In this document: in pieces, positions 54,881 through 64,000 of the stretch | Numbering within the stretch: position 1 is the first letter of the stretch | Layout of the letters: each line of letters starts with the position of its first letter | Assembly (NCBI RefSeq): GCF_963259705.1 | Contig: NC_081842.1 | Coordinates: forward strand, 66,848,787-66,912,786 | Reading direction: 5' to 3' | DNA: 64,000 nt | Origin: Myotis daubentonii | Taxonomy: Eukaryota > Chordata > Mammalia > Chiroptera > Vespertilionidae | Position numbers and translations under genes: made by a program | Notes under the pieces: model-generated | The model's input: only the letters and a program-made list of their open reading frames with translations | What the model was told of the DNA's origin: nothing | The model's database searches: none

Positions 54881-55132
54881 TTTACTCCTGTTACAAAAAA
54901 TTACAAGAAAATGAGTTTAAATATTCCTCTCCTCATCATGTTCTACAACATACTCTATTCGTAATTAATATACTAAATGTAGATTCTGAGGGAAATTCCC
55001 TGATGTACAGACATTGGAACCCTGATCTAACTAAACCTAAAGCCCTCGTCAAATGGAGAGACTTGCTTACAGGAGCCTGGAAGGGACCTGATGTACTTTT
55101 AACCTGGGGGAGAGGATATGCTTGTATATTTC
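54881..55132 (+). pseudogene. pol: ERV integrase C-terminal part, before the nested LTR
   Basis: From about 54935, a frame with HTLFVINILNVD, RHWNPD, KWRDLLTGAWKGPD and TWGRGYAC is the C-terminal integrase region. The RT and RNase H that should lie between protease and integrase are deleted, about 2 kb or more. The frame continues, after the nested LTR and one copy of its 6-bp duplication, to a stop at 55967-55969. Confidence 0.82.
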
Positions 55133-55916
55133 TGCCGGGGTCCAACCCCAGCGGGTCCAGGGGTCCCCAAAGGTGAGGACGGAGTCGGTGAAGAAGGAAT
55201 GACACGGAGATAGTGTTCAGTTGATCAGCAACCTAGCCAGGATCTCTAGCCCGGATCTCCAGAGAGGTTCTGCTTCGGATCTCCAGCAAGGTTCTGTAGC
55301 CATGTTCCCTCGCTAGGTTCTCCAGCCAGGTTCTGTCCAGGCTCTCCAGTCAGGTTCAGTGTCCAGGTTCCAGTCAGGTTCTCCTGCCAATCTCTGTAGT
55401 CAGGTTCAGTCCAGGATCCCTTGCCATGTTCTCCCACTAGGCTCTGTCTCTAGGCTCCGAGGCCAGTCCCTCTCCAGGATCCTCCGGCATGCTCTCTCCA
55501 GCGAAGTTCTTCTGTCTCTAGGCTCCGTGTAGGTTCTGTCTTCTTGATTCTGTTCTAAGTTCTGAGTCTGAGTGTTTCTGTCTTGTTACAACTGTATTTA
55601 TACCAGTTGATTCAATCCTATCAATCTCTATTACAAAAGTTAGGGCGTTTCTTATCTCCATTCCAGGGAGAAAAGATTATGTAGTTTAAGCATGATTGTT
55701 CATAGTTAAAGGGATTAATTACCCGCCTGGCACTTAGTTGAGGGGTTTTATTCCCTCCCTAACTTCAGGGGAAAATCCCTACCTGGGGATTCAACCTTTC
55801 TCGGAGAGGTGACCTTGGTTAAAACACAGCGCCAAGAAGGTGAGCAAACATATTAAGAACCGTATGCCATATATGCCAGGTCCCTTGAAACAGCAAGGAT
55901 GGACCGGCTCCCGGCA
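55133..55916 (-). mobile_element. Solo LTR nested in the provirus, minus
   Basis: 784 bp, TG...CA ends, perfect 6-bp duplication TATTTC (55127-55132 and 55917-55922). Same subtype as the solo LTRs at 10169 and 49453, without the 44-bp segment of the host provirus LTRs, and with the long minisatellite (about 55245-55540). Removing it restores the integrase reading frame, so it landed in a formed provirus. Confidence 0.94.
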
Positions 55917-55922
55917 TATTTC

Positions 55923-55969
55923 CACAGGACACAGACTCACCTGTGTGGATTCCAGACCGTCTAGTCTGA
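55923..55969 (+). pseudogene. pol: ERV integrase, last codons after the nested LTR
   Basis: Continues the integrase frame for about 15 codons, with a WIPDR-like motif, to a TGA at 55967-55969. Confidence 0.75.
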
Positions 55970-57370
55970 CCTTATGTCTCACCGCCCTCTGTCTCCGCCT
56001 CACCCTAGCACACCTGACCAGTGCCCGTCTGCAGCAGATGTGCAGCCCTGAGCTGGAACAATCTGTCCATTGGGAGGATCACGTGTGCCTCCTTTTTGTC
56101 TTTCCACATGTCCCAGCTTTGCCCCACATCTCCTTTCCTTTTTCCTTTTTTAAAAAAATCTAACTACTTGTTTGCTGGTTCTTTGGCCTTTCTCCTTCTT
56201 TCCTGAACACAGCCTTTTCTAAGAATCTCCCTACCCTACTGTTCCAGGAAGGGCACCTCCCTTTTCTGCCATGACTAGGGGGTGTCTGGTATATGTCCCA
56301 TACATGGAGTTGTCTTGTGCCAAGAGCCTGACATCCTGGGCTGAGAAAGCCCTGTCCTGGGACTGCATCCTGACAGGCCGTTCCTCCCTTGTCCTGTATT
56401 GGCCCCTCTTGCCCTTGTGTCAAGAGGGACCCTCTTCTCACAGTCCATTTGCAGGTGAGGGGAGCCCAAGGCAGGTGCTGGGCGTGGAGGCTACAGGAGC
56501 ATAGGCTATCAAGGAGACAGAACAGAACCTCTTGCAGGGGGCCGCTGCCCCTACCTCATTCACACACCTCACATCACCTTGCTTGGCCCTGGAGGATGGC
56601 TGGTTAGCCAGAGACGGGTAAGATTCCTCAGGGAAGGAAAAACCTAAGACAGGCACAGTCGCGAGGGGGCCATCAGAAGACAACTGGGGGGTCAACAGAG
56701 GTGGGGCACAGACCCTCACCCCCCAACTTTGCAGAAGCCTGAACCCTCACCCCTTCTGAGGGAGGTCTCCTGCCCCTATGGCTGTTTCACTTCCCACGCC
56801 CAGCTCAGATCGGGACCCAGGTAAAGACAGAGACTGGCTAACAGCAGCTGCCCTCTCACTGCAACAGGACTTGTTTCCCATTTCTACCTTGGACCACAGG
56901 GAAAGGGGCAGCTGAAGGAAAGGGCTGTGTCAGGATGCTGCCTTCTTCCCTTCTCCCTCTTTTTTCTAAATACTTCTGCCTCCTCCTCCTCCTCCCTGCT
57001 ATCATCCTTATCATCCGACCCAGAAGGCACAGCTGACTCCTCCCCAGACACTGACACCACCATCAAGCACGGCCCTGATGGACCCTTTGATCCAGCCGTT
57101 CAACACGCTGACACTTCGGGAATCCCGTTGCCAGTGGCCAGCAACGCCGCCCGCTATCCAGATCAATGAGGACAACCAGAACCACCAACTTGAAGACAGC
57201 TGAAATCCCTTGACTGAAGAGGCTGGCAACCTTCTACAGGAACAGGGCTCCTTGTGTGCTCCATCCACTATGTTTATAGCTATGCTCACTGTCATTGCTT
57301 GGCAGTCTTCTTCCAAGTCTTAAACGGCCCAATCTGAGAGGTGGCCACTGATTTGCATGCGCTATCATTT
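55970..57370 (+). other. Provirus interior of unknown origin (env position)
   Basis: About 1.4 kb between the integrase stop and the polypurine tract. I find no surface or transmembrane env motifs (no fusion peptide, no CX6CC, no membrane anchor in a long frame). There are splice-like sites (ATGGCTGTTTCACTTCCCAC, then CCAGGTAAAG near 56777-56825; a long pyrimidine tract at 56937-56998). It is GC-balanced and non-repetitive. It may be a heavily deleted env plus accessory region, or sequence the element acquired. Confidence 0.5.
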
Positions 57371-57389
57371 AAAAAATAAAGGGGGAATT
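57371..57389 (+). promoter_or_regulatory. Polypurine tract
   Basis: AAAAAATAAAGGGGGAATT immediately before the 3' LTR; the plus-strand primer site of the provirus. Confidence 0.88.
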
Positions 57390-57954
57390 TGCTGGAAGCT
57401 GGTCCATCCTTGCTGCTTGACACAGTCACTGCAGGAAAGAAACATCTGCACAGCATATGTTTCAAGGGACCTGGCATATATAGCATACTGTTCTTAATAT
57501 GTTTGCTCCCCTTAGCGCTATGTGTTTTAACCAAGGTCACCTCTCCGAGAAAGGTTGTTTCCCCAGGTAGGGATTTTTCCCTGAAGTTAGGGAGGGGATA
57601 AAACCCCTTAACTAAGTGCCAGGCGGGTAGTTAATCACTTTAACTACAAACAATCACGCTTAAGCTACATAATCTTTACTCCCTGGAATGGAGATAAGAA
57701 ACACCCTAACCTTTGCAATAGAAATTGACAGGATTAAAATCAACTGGTATAAATACAGATGTAACAAGACAATAAACACCAGAACTTCGCTGGAGATCCT
57801 GACCAGAATTTCACTGGAGATCCTGGACAGAACTTGGCTAGAGATCCTGGCTAGGCTGCTGATCAACTGAACACTGTCTCCGTGTCATTCCTTCTTTGCC
57901 GAATCCGTCCACACCTTTGGGGACCCCTGGACCTGCTGGGGTTGGACCCCAGCA
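57390..57954 (+). repeat. 3' LTR of provirus
   Basis: 565 bp, the same length as the 5' LTR with no indel. 11 transitions separate them, three in the first 12 bases. Confidence 0.93.
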
Positions 57955-57960
57955 CGGGAG

Positions 57961-59068
57961 GTCAAGGGACAGATTGAGATGTGTGACTCTAAGGCAGGGC
58001 CATTTTCCCCTTGTGCAGAGCCCTTACTTCATATGGGCAAATCTGATAAAGTCTGCTGGCCTCCCTCTGGTGACTCTGAGACCTACCCCACCACAAGGGT
58101 CTGTGGCACTTCGTGGGTGGCAGCCGGCTTTTGCATATCCTGGGACTTTCAATGAGTGACCTCAAACCCAGCACTGGCACCCAGTTTCAATCTGTATGAA
58201 TCTAGAGAACACTACTTGCCCCCAGCTGGTGACTCACTGAGAACCTACCTCACACACCTTGCATACCACCAGAGGCTCTTTTAGTGACTGAGCCTAATTA
58301 GCAGCTGGCAGGTGGAGGGGGATCTTAAGGTGCCTTGTGAATTTTGCTGACCTGACCCTGGGCTCAGCGCTGGTGGAAGCCAGCCTTGGTGCACAGCTTG
58401 GTCCTTCCCATGCACACCCAGGCCCACCAAAGGCATCAACAAACTGAATCATGTAGCTACAAACAGGTTGCCCATGGCCAGTCACAGGCAGCATCTGACA
58501 TAGACCTTCAATTGAGTCGCTCCCCAGAGGCCTCAGAACCAACACACCCAGTGGCCAGCAAGGCTATTATTTAAAACTGACGGAGATTGCAATTGCAAAA
58601 GGAATTGTTTTTGTTGTTTGTTCCATTTCTTGCACTCCTATGTTCATTGCAGCATTATTCACAGTTGCCAAATATGAAAATAACTGAAGTGTCCTTTGAT
58701 AGATGATTATAAAAAGATGTGGTACATATATACAACAGAATACTATTCAGCCATAAGAAAAGATGAAATATTGGCATTTGCAACAACGTGGATGGATCTT
58801 GAGAAGATCGTGCTATGTAAAATAAGTCAGACATAGAAAGTTAAGAACCATATGATTTCACTCACATGTAGACTATAAAACTAAAATCAACAAATGAACA
58901 AATAAGAAAAACAAACAAATAAAAACTCATAGACCCAGACAACAGAATGGTGGTTACCAGAGGGAAGGGAGGTGGGGGAATAAATGGTAAAGGGGGTCAA
59001 ATATATGGTGACAGGTTTGATTTTGGGTGGTGGACACACAATGCAATATATGATGCTATATAATAGAA
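57961..59068 (+). repeat. L1, plus: rest of 5' UTR joined to ORF2 3' end and 3' UTR
   Basis: 57961-58580 continues the L1 5' UTR interrupted by the provirus. At about 58585 it jumps to the L1 3' end (CAACAGAATACTATTCAGCC, GAAATATTGGCATTTGCAAC, CATATGATTTCACTCACATG). ORF1 and nearly all ORF2 are deleted. Confidence 0.72.
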
Positions 59069-59487
59069 CTAGAGGCCCGGTGCATAAAATTCGTGCAGGG
59101 GACAGGGTCCCTTAGCCTGACCTGCACCCTCTCGCAATCCGGGTCCACTGGCTCCTAACTGCTGGCCTGCCTGCCTGCCTAATTGCCCCTAATCACTCTG
59201 TCTGCCTACCTCATCACCCCTAATCGCTCTCCTGCCTGCTAGCCCCTAATTGCCTCTGCCTGCCTGCCTGATCATCCCTAACCATCTCTGCCTGCCTGCC
59301 TGATCGCCCCTAACCACTCACCTGCCTCTCTGATCGCCCCTAACTGCTCGCCTGCCTGCCTGATCGCCCCTAATCATCTTTGCCTTGGCCCCCACCGCTG
59401 TGGCTTCGTCTGGATGTCTGAAATGACATCTGGAAGGTCATCCACCTGTCTGGTCTAATTAGCATATTACGCTTTTATTACTATAGA
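59069..59487 (-). mobile_element. Helitron, minus
   Basis: 3' end at left CTAGAGGCCCGGTGCAT, host A at 59068. 5' end at right, complement TCTATAGTAATAAAAGCGTA, ending exactly at 59487. The next Helitron begins at 59488 with no base between. Confidence 0.88.
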
Positions 59488-60140
59488 CTAGTGGCCCAGT
59501 GCACGAAATTCGTGCATGGGGGGGTGTTCTTCATCCCGGCCTGCACCCTCTCCAATCTGGGACCCCTTGAAGGATGTCCTACTGCCAGTTTACAGGGATT
59601 GGGCCTAAACCAGCAGCCAAACATTCCTCTTGCAATCTGGGACTGCTAGCTCCTAACAGCTCACCTGCCTGCCTGCCTGCCTGATTGCTCCTAACCACTC
59701 TGCCTGCTGTCCTGCTCACCCCCAACTGCCCCTTGCTGCCGGCCTGCTTGTCCTCAAATACCTCCCTGCCAGCCTGATCACCCCCAAATGTCCCCCCTGC
59801 TGGCCTGCTCACCCCCAACTGCCCCCCTGCTGGCCTGCTCACCCCCAACTGCCCCCCTACTGGCCTGCTCACTCCAAACTACGCCCCCCCGGCTGTCCTG
59901 ATCACTTCCAACTGACCCCCACTGATGGCTGCTTGCCCCCAACTGGCCCCCCTGCTAGTCTGCTTACCCCCAATGGCCCCGCCCCCCACCAGTCTGATTA
60001 CCCACAACTGTCCTCCCCTCTTAGACTCTAACCACCTCTACCTCGGCCCCGCCACCATGGCTTTGTCCAGAAGAACATCCGGAAGGTCTCCTGGAAGGTC
60101 TCCCAGTCTAATTAGCATATTACCCTTTTATTAGTATAGA
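59488..60140 (-). mobile_element. Helitron, minus, with 30-bp tandem units
   Basis: 3' end CTAGTGGCCCAGTGCACG with hairpin TGCACGAAATTCGTGCA. 5' end at right, complement TCTATACTAATAAAAGGGTA. The interior at about 59700-59960 has several GCCTGCTCACCCCCAACTGC units of about 30 bp, whose minus-strand frame gives a repeated GVSRPAGG-like peptide. Confidence 0.88.
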
Positions 60141-60176
60141 TTGTTCATCCGAAATCTATATAATTTTATTAACCAA

Positions 60177-60509
60177 CTAGAGGCCTGGTGCACAGATTTG
60201 TGCACTGATGGAATCCCTCAACATGGCCTGCAGGGATCAGGCCAAAATTGGCAGTCCAATGCAGCCTGCTGCTCCTGCCTGCTGCTCCCGCTCATCCCAG
60301 CCCTGCTGCTCCTACTGTGGGTTTGCACCCAGTCAGTCCAGATCTGGCACCCGTCAGCCGTGAGCCCTGCATCTGGCACCCGTCAGTCAGCTGAGTGGCG
60401 CTCCCACTGTAAGAGCACACTGACCACCAGGGGACAGCTCCTGTGTTGAGAATATACCTCCTGGTGTTCAGTGCACGTCATAGCGACAGGTTGTTCGGTC
60501 GCTTAGGCT
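60177..60509 (-). mobile_element. Helitron, minus, 5' end missing
   Basis: 3' end CTAGAGGCCTGGTGCACAG. Contains TGACCACCAGGGGACAGCTC and GTTCGGTCGC. Its AT-rich 5' end is lost where the next Helitron starts. Confidence 0.8.
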
Positions 60510-60935
60510 TCTATACTAATAAAAGGGTAATATGCTGATTAGACCGGGTCAACCAGCCATCTTCTGGACATCCGACTTTCTTCCAGACAAAGCCATGGAG
60601 GTGGGGGCCAAGGCAGAGGCAGTCAGGGGCAAGATCAGGCTGGCAGGGGATTAGGGACGATCAGGCCAGCAGGGGAGGGCAGTTGGGGGCGATCAGGCCA
60701 GCAGGGGAGGGGGCAGTTTGGAGTGAGACCAGGCTGGCAGGGGAGGGAAGTTGGGGGCATTAGGCAGGCAGGCGGGTGAGTGGTTAGGAGCCAGTGGTCG
60801 TGGATTGCAAGAAGGATGTCTGACTGCTGATTTAAACCGGCAGTCTGACATCCCCCGAGGGGTCCCAGATTGGAGAAGGTGCAGGCTGGGCTGAGAGATA
60901 CCCCCCCTGCACAAATTTCGTGCACTGGGCCTCTA
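60510..60935 (+). mobile_element. Helitron, plus
   Basis: 5' TCTATACTAATAAAAGGGTA; 3' hairpin TGCACAAATTTCGTGCA and GGGCCTCTA (last G of CTAG changed). It stands 5'-to-5' with the truncated element on its left. Confidence 0.85.
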
Positions 60936-61152
60936 TTTTATATATATAGATGTTACCCCAATGAGGTTAATATTAAAAAATTGAAAGAGAAATAAAGAGC
61001 TTTCCAGACAAGAAAAAGCTATAGTTTATTATGAACAAACCAGTATTATAAGAAATGTTAAAGGGTCTTTTCTAAAAAAAATTTTAAAAAAAGAGCAACA
61101 TAGTTACAAACAATAAAATGTCAACAAATATGTACCTATCAATTATCACTTT

Positions 61153-61371
61153 AGGCCTGGCTGTTGTGGGTTTAGTGGTTGAGCGTTGACCTATGAACCA
61201 GGAGGTCATGATTTGATTCCCTGACAGGGCTTATGCCGGGGTTGTGGGCTCGATCCCCAGTGGGGTATACAGGAGGCAGCTGGTCAATAATTCTCTCTTA
61301 TCATTACTGTTTCTATCTCTCTCTCCCTCTCCCTTCCTCTCTGAAGTCAATAAAAAAATAAATAAAATAAT
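61153..61371 (+). repeat. VES-type SINE, plus
   Basis: Head GGCCTGGCTGTTGTGGGTTT, tail GAAGTCAATAAAAAAATAAA. Short TATCACTT / AATCACTT duplication. Confidence 0.88.
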
Positions 61372-61379
61372 CACTTAAT

Positions 61380-61606
61380 CCCCAGCTGGGTGGTTCAGTT
61401 AGTTGGAGTGTTGCCCTGTATACCAAAAAGGTTGTGGGTTCAATTCTGGGTCAGGGCACATACCTAGGTTTTAGGTTCCATACTGGGTCAGGATATATAT
61501 AGGAGGCAATTGGTGCATGTATAGAAGGCAACCAATTGATGCTTCTCTCTTACATGGATGTTTCTCTCTTCTCTCTCTAAAAATCAATCAAAAAAAGTTT
61601 TTAAAA
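61380..61606 (+). repeat. SINE (second subtype), plus
   Basis: Head CCCCAGCTGGGTGGTTCAGT, tail CTAAAAATCAATCAAAAAAAG. Follows the previous SINE within 10 bp. Confidence 0.85.
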
Positions 61607-61710
61607 CTCTCTTTAAAAAGATTCTCTTTAAAAAATAAGCAAATCTCTTTTCAGAGTATCCTGATCCTTTTAGAGGGTACTTCCTTATTTTGCAGAACAA
61701 TGGCTTTTCT

Positions 61711-61917
61711 TTAAAAAAAATTTTTTTTATTAGTTCCAGAGAGGAAGGGAGAGGGAGAAACATCAATGGTGGGACAGAACCATTGATTATCTGACTCCTG
61801 CACACCCCCTACTGGGGATGGAGCCCACAACCTGGGCATGTGCCCTGACCGGGAATCAAACCATGGCCTCCTGGTTCATAGATTGATGCTCAACCCCTGA
61901 GCCACACTGGCCAGGCA
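61711..61917 (-). repeat. VES-type SINE, minus
   Basis: Tail complement at left, head CCACACTGGCCAGGC at right. Perfect duplication AACAATGGCTTTTC on both sides. Confidence 0.93.
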
Positions 61918-61939
61918 ACAATGGCTTTTCAGTTACTTA

Positions 61940-62690
61940 AGCCATCTTGTTTAAGGAACCTGAAGCAGTTGCTAGTAGTGCCCTATATAAATCTCTTTGG
62001 CTATGACTACCATTTCAGTGCACACCAATTTGCACCTGTTTACAGAGGGCTCTCTGTGGCCACCAGGGTCTGATTTTCCTATATGCATGTGCTGGGCATT
62101 GACTCTCCTTGTCTTTATGGGAACAGCCTTCCATGAATGATTGACAGGAGCTGGCTGTCAATGACTAATGAGAGCACTCTAGCTCCCTTGCACCCCAGGT
62201 GGGAAAACTGAGGTTCATATTCTTCACTTGCTCTTAGAACTCCATGGCAGAATTGTTCTCAATAGTCTAAAGCCGTGGTCGGCGAACTGTGGCTCGCGAG
62301 CCACATGCGACTCTTTGGCCCCTTGAGTGTGGCTCTTCCACAATATACCACAAAATACCACGTGCGGGCGCGCATGTACAGTGCGATTGAAACTTTGTGG
62401 CCCATGCGCAGAAGTCGGTATTTTGTGGAAGAGCCACACCCAAGGGGCCAAAGAGCTGCATGTGGCTTGCGAGCCGTAGTTTGCCGAGCCACAGTTTGCC
62501 GACCACTGGTAAAGTATTGACTTGCTCAATGATGAGCACTTTTATTGGCTTCTTTCAATTCTATTTCAGTTCTCTACTAGTCTAATAGTGTTCCCTATGG
62601 TTACCTCCCAAATAAATTGCCTGCAGCCAAATACTAACTGTCTGAGTCAACTTCTAGGAAACGCAAACTATAAGAAGCCCTTAGAATAAC
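61940..62690 (+). repeat. Possible ERV LTR, plus, holding a MITE
   Basis: The end CCCAAATAAATTGCCTGCAG, CCAAATACTAACTGTCTGAG and TCAACTTCTAGGAAACGCAA has the layout of a class III LTR (polyadenylation signal, then a GT-rich R/U5). The left border is uncertain. A foldback MITE is inserted at 62273-62508. Confidence 0.4.
62273..62508 (+). mobile_element. Foldback hAT-like MITE, copy 2
   Basis: 236 bp, same family as 49010-49220: CCGTGGTCGGCGAACTGTGG at left, GTTTGCCGACCACTG at right, with an internal 14-bp repeat (CCGAGCCACAGTTT) near the right end. The left terminal CA has become CC. Confidence 0.85.
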
Positions 62691-62817
62691 CTCAGTGGAA
62701 TTTTATCACACCCCTCTTGGGGAAGTTGGTTCCCTTCTTTGTGCTCATACTGTAGCAATACATTAAAACTAAGAAGATATTGGGATATTACCAATTAGAC
62801 TAAAAAATTGTCCAAAC

Positions 62818-63290
62818 AGCCCTATCCAGTTTGGCTCAGTGTATAGAGCAGTGATGGCAAACCTTTTGAGCTCGGCGTGTCAGCATTTTGAAAAACCCTA
62901 ACTTAACTCTGGTGCCATGTCACATATAGAAATTTTTTGATATTTGCAACCATACTAAGACTTATATTTTTGATATTTATTTTATATATTTAAATGCCAT
63001 TTAACAAAGAAAAATCAACCAAAAAAATGAGTTTGCGTGTCACCTCTGACACGCGTGTCATAGGTTCGTCATCACTGGTATAGAGTGTCAGCCCATGTAC
63101 TGAAGGGTCCCGGGTTCGATTCTAGTCAAGGGTGCATACCTGGTAGGGGCGCATGTGGGAGGCAACCAATTGATGTGTCTCTCTCACATCAATGTTTCTC
63201 TTTCTCTCTGTATCTTCCCCTCCCTTCCACTCTCGCTAAAAAAATCAATGGAAAAATATCCTTGGGTGAGGATTAACAACAAAATTACTC
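62818..63290 (+). repeat. SINE (second subtype), plus, split by a MITE
   Basis: Head AGCCCTATCCAGTTTGGCTC up to 62848, then the MITE, then the SINE resumes at GTATAGAGTGTCAGCCC and ends ATCAATGGAAAAATATCCTTG. Confidence 0.88.
62849..63077 (+). mobile_element. hAT-type MITE with perfect 8-bp TSD
   Basis: 229 bp, ends CAGTGATGGCAAACCT and (inverse) CAGTGATGACGAACCT. Flanked by exact GTATAGAG at 62841-62848 and 63078-63085. Eight-base duplications and CAG-starting ends define hAT transposons. Inserted into a SINE, so younger than it. Confidence 0.95.
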
Positions 63291-63426
63291 AAACATTCTA
63301 TAATAAGCTTTCTCATGAATTTTTAAATATTTCTCTCTACATAACTTTGGCATTCAATAGTAATAGAATTGTTCACTCCACACTGTTTTACTTCCTTGGG
63401 AATTGTTAAAAATATATGTAAGGAGT

Positions 63427-63642
63427 CCGGCCAGTGTGGCTCAGGGGTTGAACTGTTGACTCAGGAACCCGGAAGTCAAAGTTCGATTCCCAGTCAGGGC
63501 ACATGCCCGGGCTGTGGGCTCGATCCCCAGTAAAGGGCGTGTAGGAGATAGCCAAGCAATGATTCTCTCTCATCATTGATGTTTCTGTCTCTCTTTCCCT
63601 TTCCTTTCCTCTCTGAAATGAACAAAAACATATTTTTAAAAA
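63427..63642 (+). repeat. VES-type SINE, plus
   Basis: Head GTCCGGCCAGTGTGGCTCAG, B-box GTTCGATTCCC, tail CTGAAATGAACAAAAACATA. Duplication ATGTAAGGA on both sides. Confidence 0.9.
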
Positions 63643-64000
63643 CACATGTAAGGAAATAAAATATGTACCAAGTAACATGTTGCTAGACTGAATCTTAAAT
63701 AATTTGGCTTGCAAAATTTGAATTACAGGCTTTAGTTCATTTACCAAAAACAGAAATAAGTACCACTATCTCCTTTAATTTATGTGTGCTTTACAAACCA
63801 TTTACTTCTTTAATTTAAAACAATATTCAGAATGGTATGGGATTTTGTGTACTACATTTCCAAATCATAGTGTATATGATTATAGGACTTTTTGCAGGCT
63901 ATAGTGAGAGCCCCAATTGAATTTCATTATCTTAAGTAACAATTTATAAAGAAAGGGAGAAATAAAAAATTTCAAAATTATACTGAAAACATCATCAAAA
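63643..64000. other. Unique AT-rich right edge
   Basis: No repeat or exon recognised. In human the gene upstream of GRAMD1C is, as I recall, ATP6V1A in the same direction. This could be approaching its 3' side, but nothing in the sequence shows it. Confidence 0.35.

Larger units (their letters stand above)
51768..57954 (+). mobile_element. Class II (betaretrovirus-like) endogenous provirus, defective
   Basis: 6.2 kb with two 565-bp LTRs, tRNA-Lys primer site, gag, dUTPase, protease and the end of integrase in order, then polypurine tract. Missing are reverse transcriptase, RNase H, most of integrase and any recognisable env. The flanking 6-bp duplication is TGGGAG (51762-51767) / CGGGAG (57955-57960), one transition apart. 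The LTRs differ at 11 of 565 positions, all transitions, so insertion is probably a few million years old. It sits in an L1 5' UTR and itself contains a solo LTR (55133-55916). Confidence 0.93.

Noticed and set aside
55970..57370. Intact env gene
   Set aside because: No long frame and no env motifs were found; reported as unassigned.

Overview
This is mammalian nuclear DNA, and the repeats point to a vesper bat (Vespertilionidae). The evidence is a dense set of tRNA-derived VES-type SINEs, at least thirteen short Helitrons with HeliBat-like ends (5' TC...AATAAAAG, 3' hairpin and CTAG inserted between A and T), young hAT MITEs, and LINE-1-derived elements. The bat assignment is an inference from repeat families; no species can be named from the window.

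The one cellular gene I can support is the 5' part of GRAMD1C (Aster-C), on the minus strand. Six exons run right to left: exon 1 with the ATG at 35262-35288 in a CpG island, then exons at 32598-32747, 16209-16293, 6762-6865, 6112-6207 and 3037-3117. They give 181 continuous codons in consistent phase with good splice sites, covering the N-terminus and most of the GRAM domain. The later exons lie beyond the left edge. Its introns carry nearly all the repeats left of 35 kb. To the right of 35.5 kb is the upstream intergenic region, where I find no cellular coding exon.

Left third (1-20 kb): a decayed antisense L1 (1-2920), older L1 pieces, SINEs, Helitrons (4099-5339, 8691-9759, 9760-11065, 11370-12559, 17834-18331), a solo LTR with a perfect 6-bp target duplication (10169-10826), a processed tRNA-Arg relic, a 200-N gap, and a 153-bp perfect duplication (18714-18866 and 19863-20015).

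Middle (20-45 kb): an internally deleted L1 that received two ORF1-only 'half-L1' elements side by side at one 15-bp target (21118-23055 and 23071-25316), both with open ORF1. A third half-L1 with open ORF1 sits on the minus strand at 41528-43349. Older LTR, L1 and L2-like debris fills much of the rest.

Right third (45-64 kb): Helitrons, MITEs, and a class II (betaretrovirus-like) provirus at 51768-57954 inside an L1 5' UTR. It has two 565-bp LTRs, a tRNA-Lys primer site, a long gag ORF, dUTPase and protease remnants, a large pol deletion, a nested minus-strand solo LTR, and about 1.4 kb of unassigned sequence where env would be. The most unusual items are the double half-L1 insertion, the LTR family with a variable internal minisatellite, the provirus's unassigned segment, the directly abutting Helitrons and the templated 153-bp duplication.
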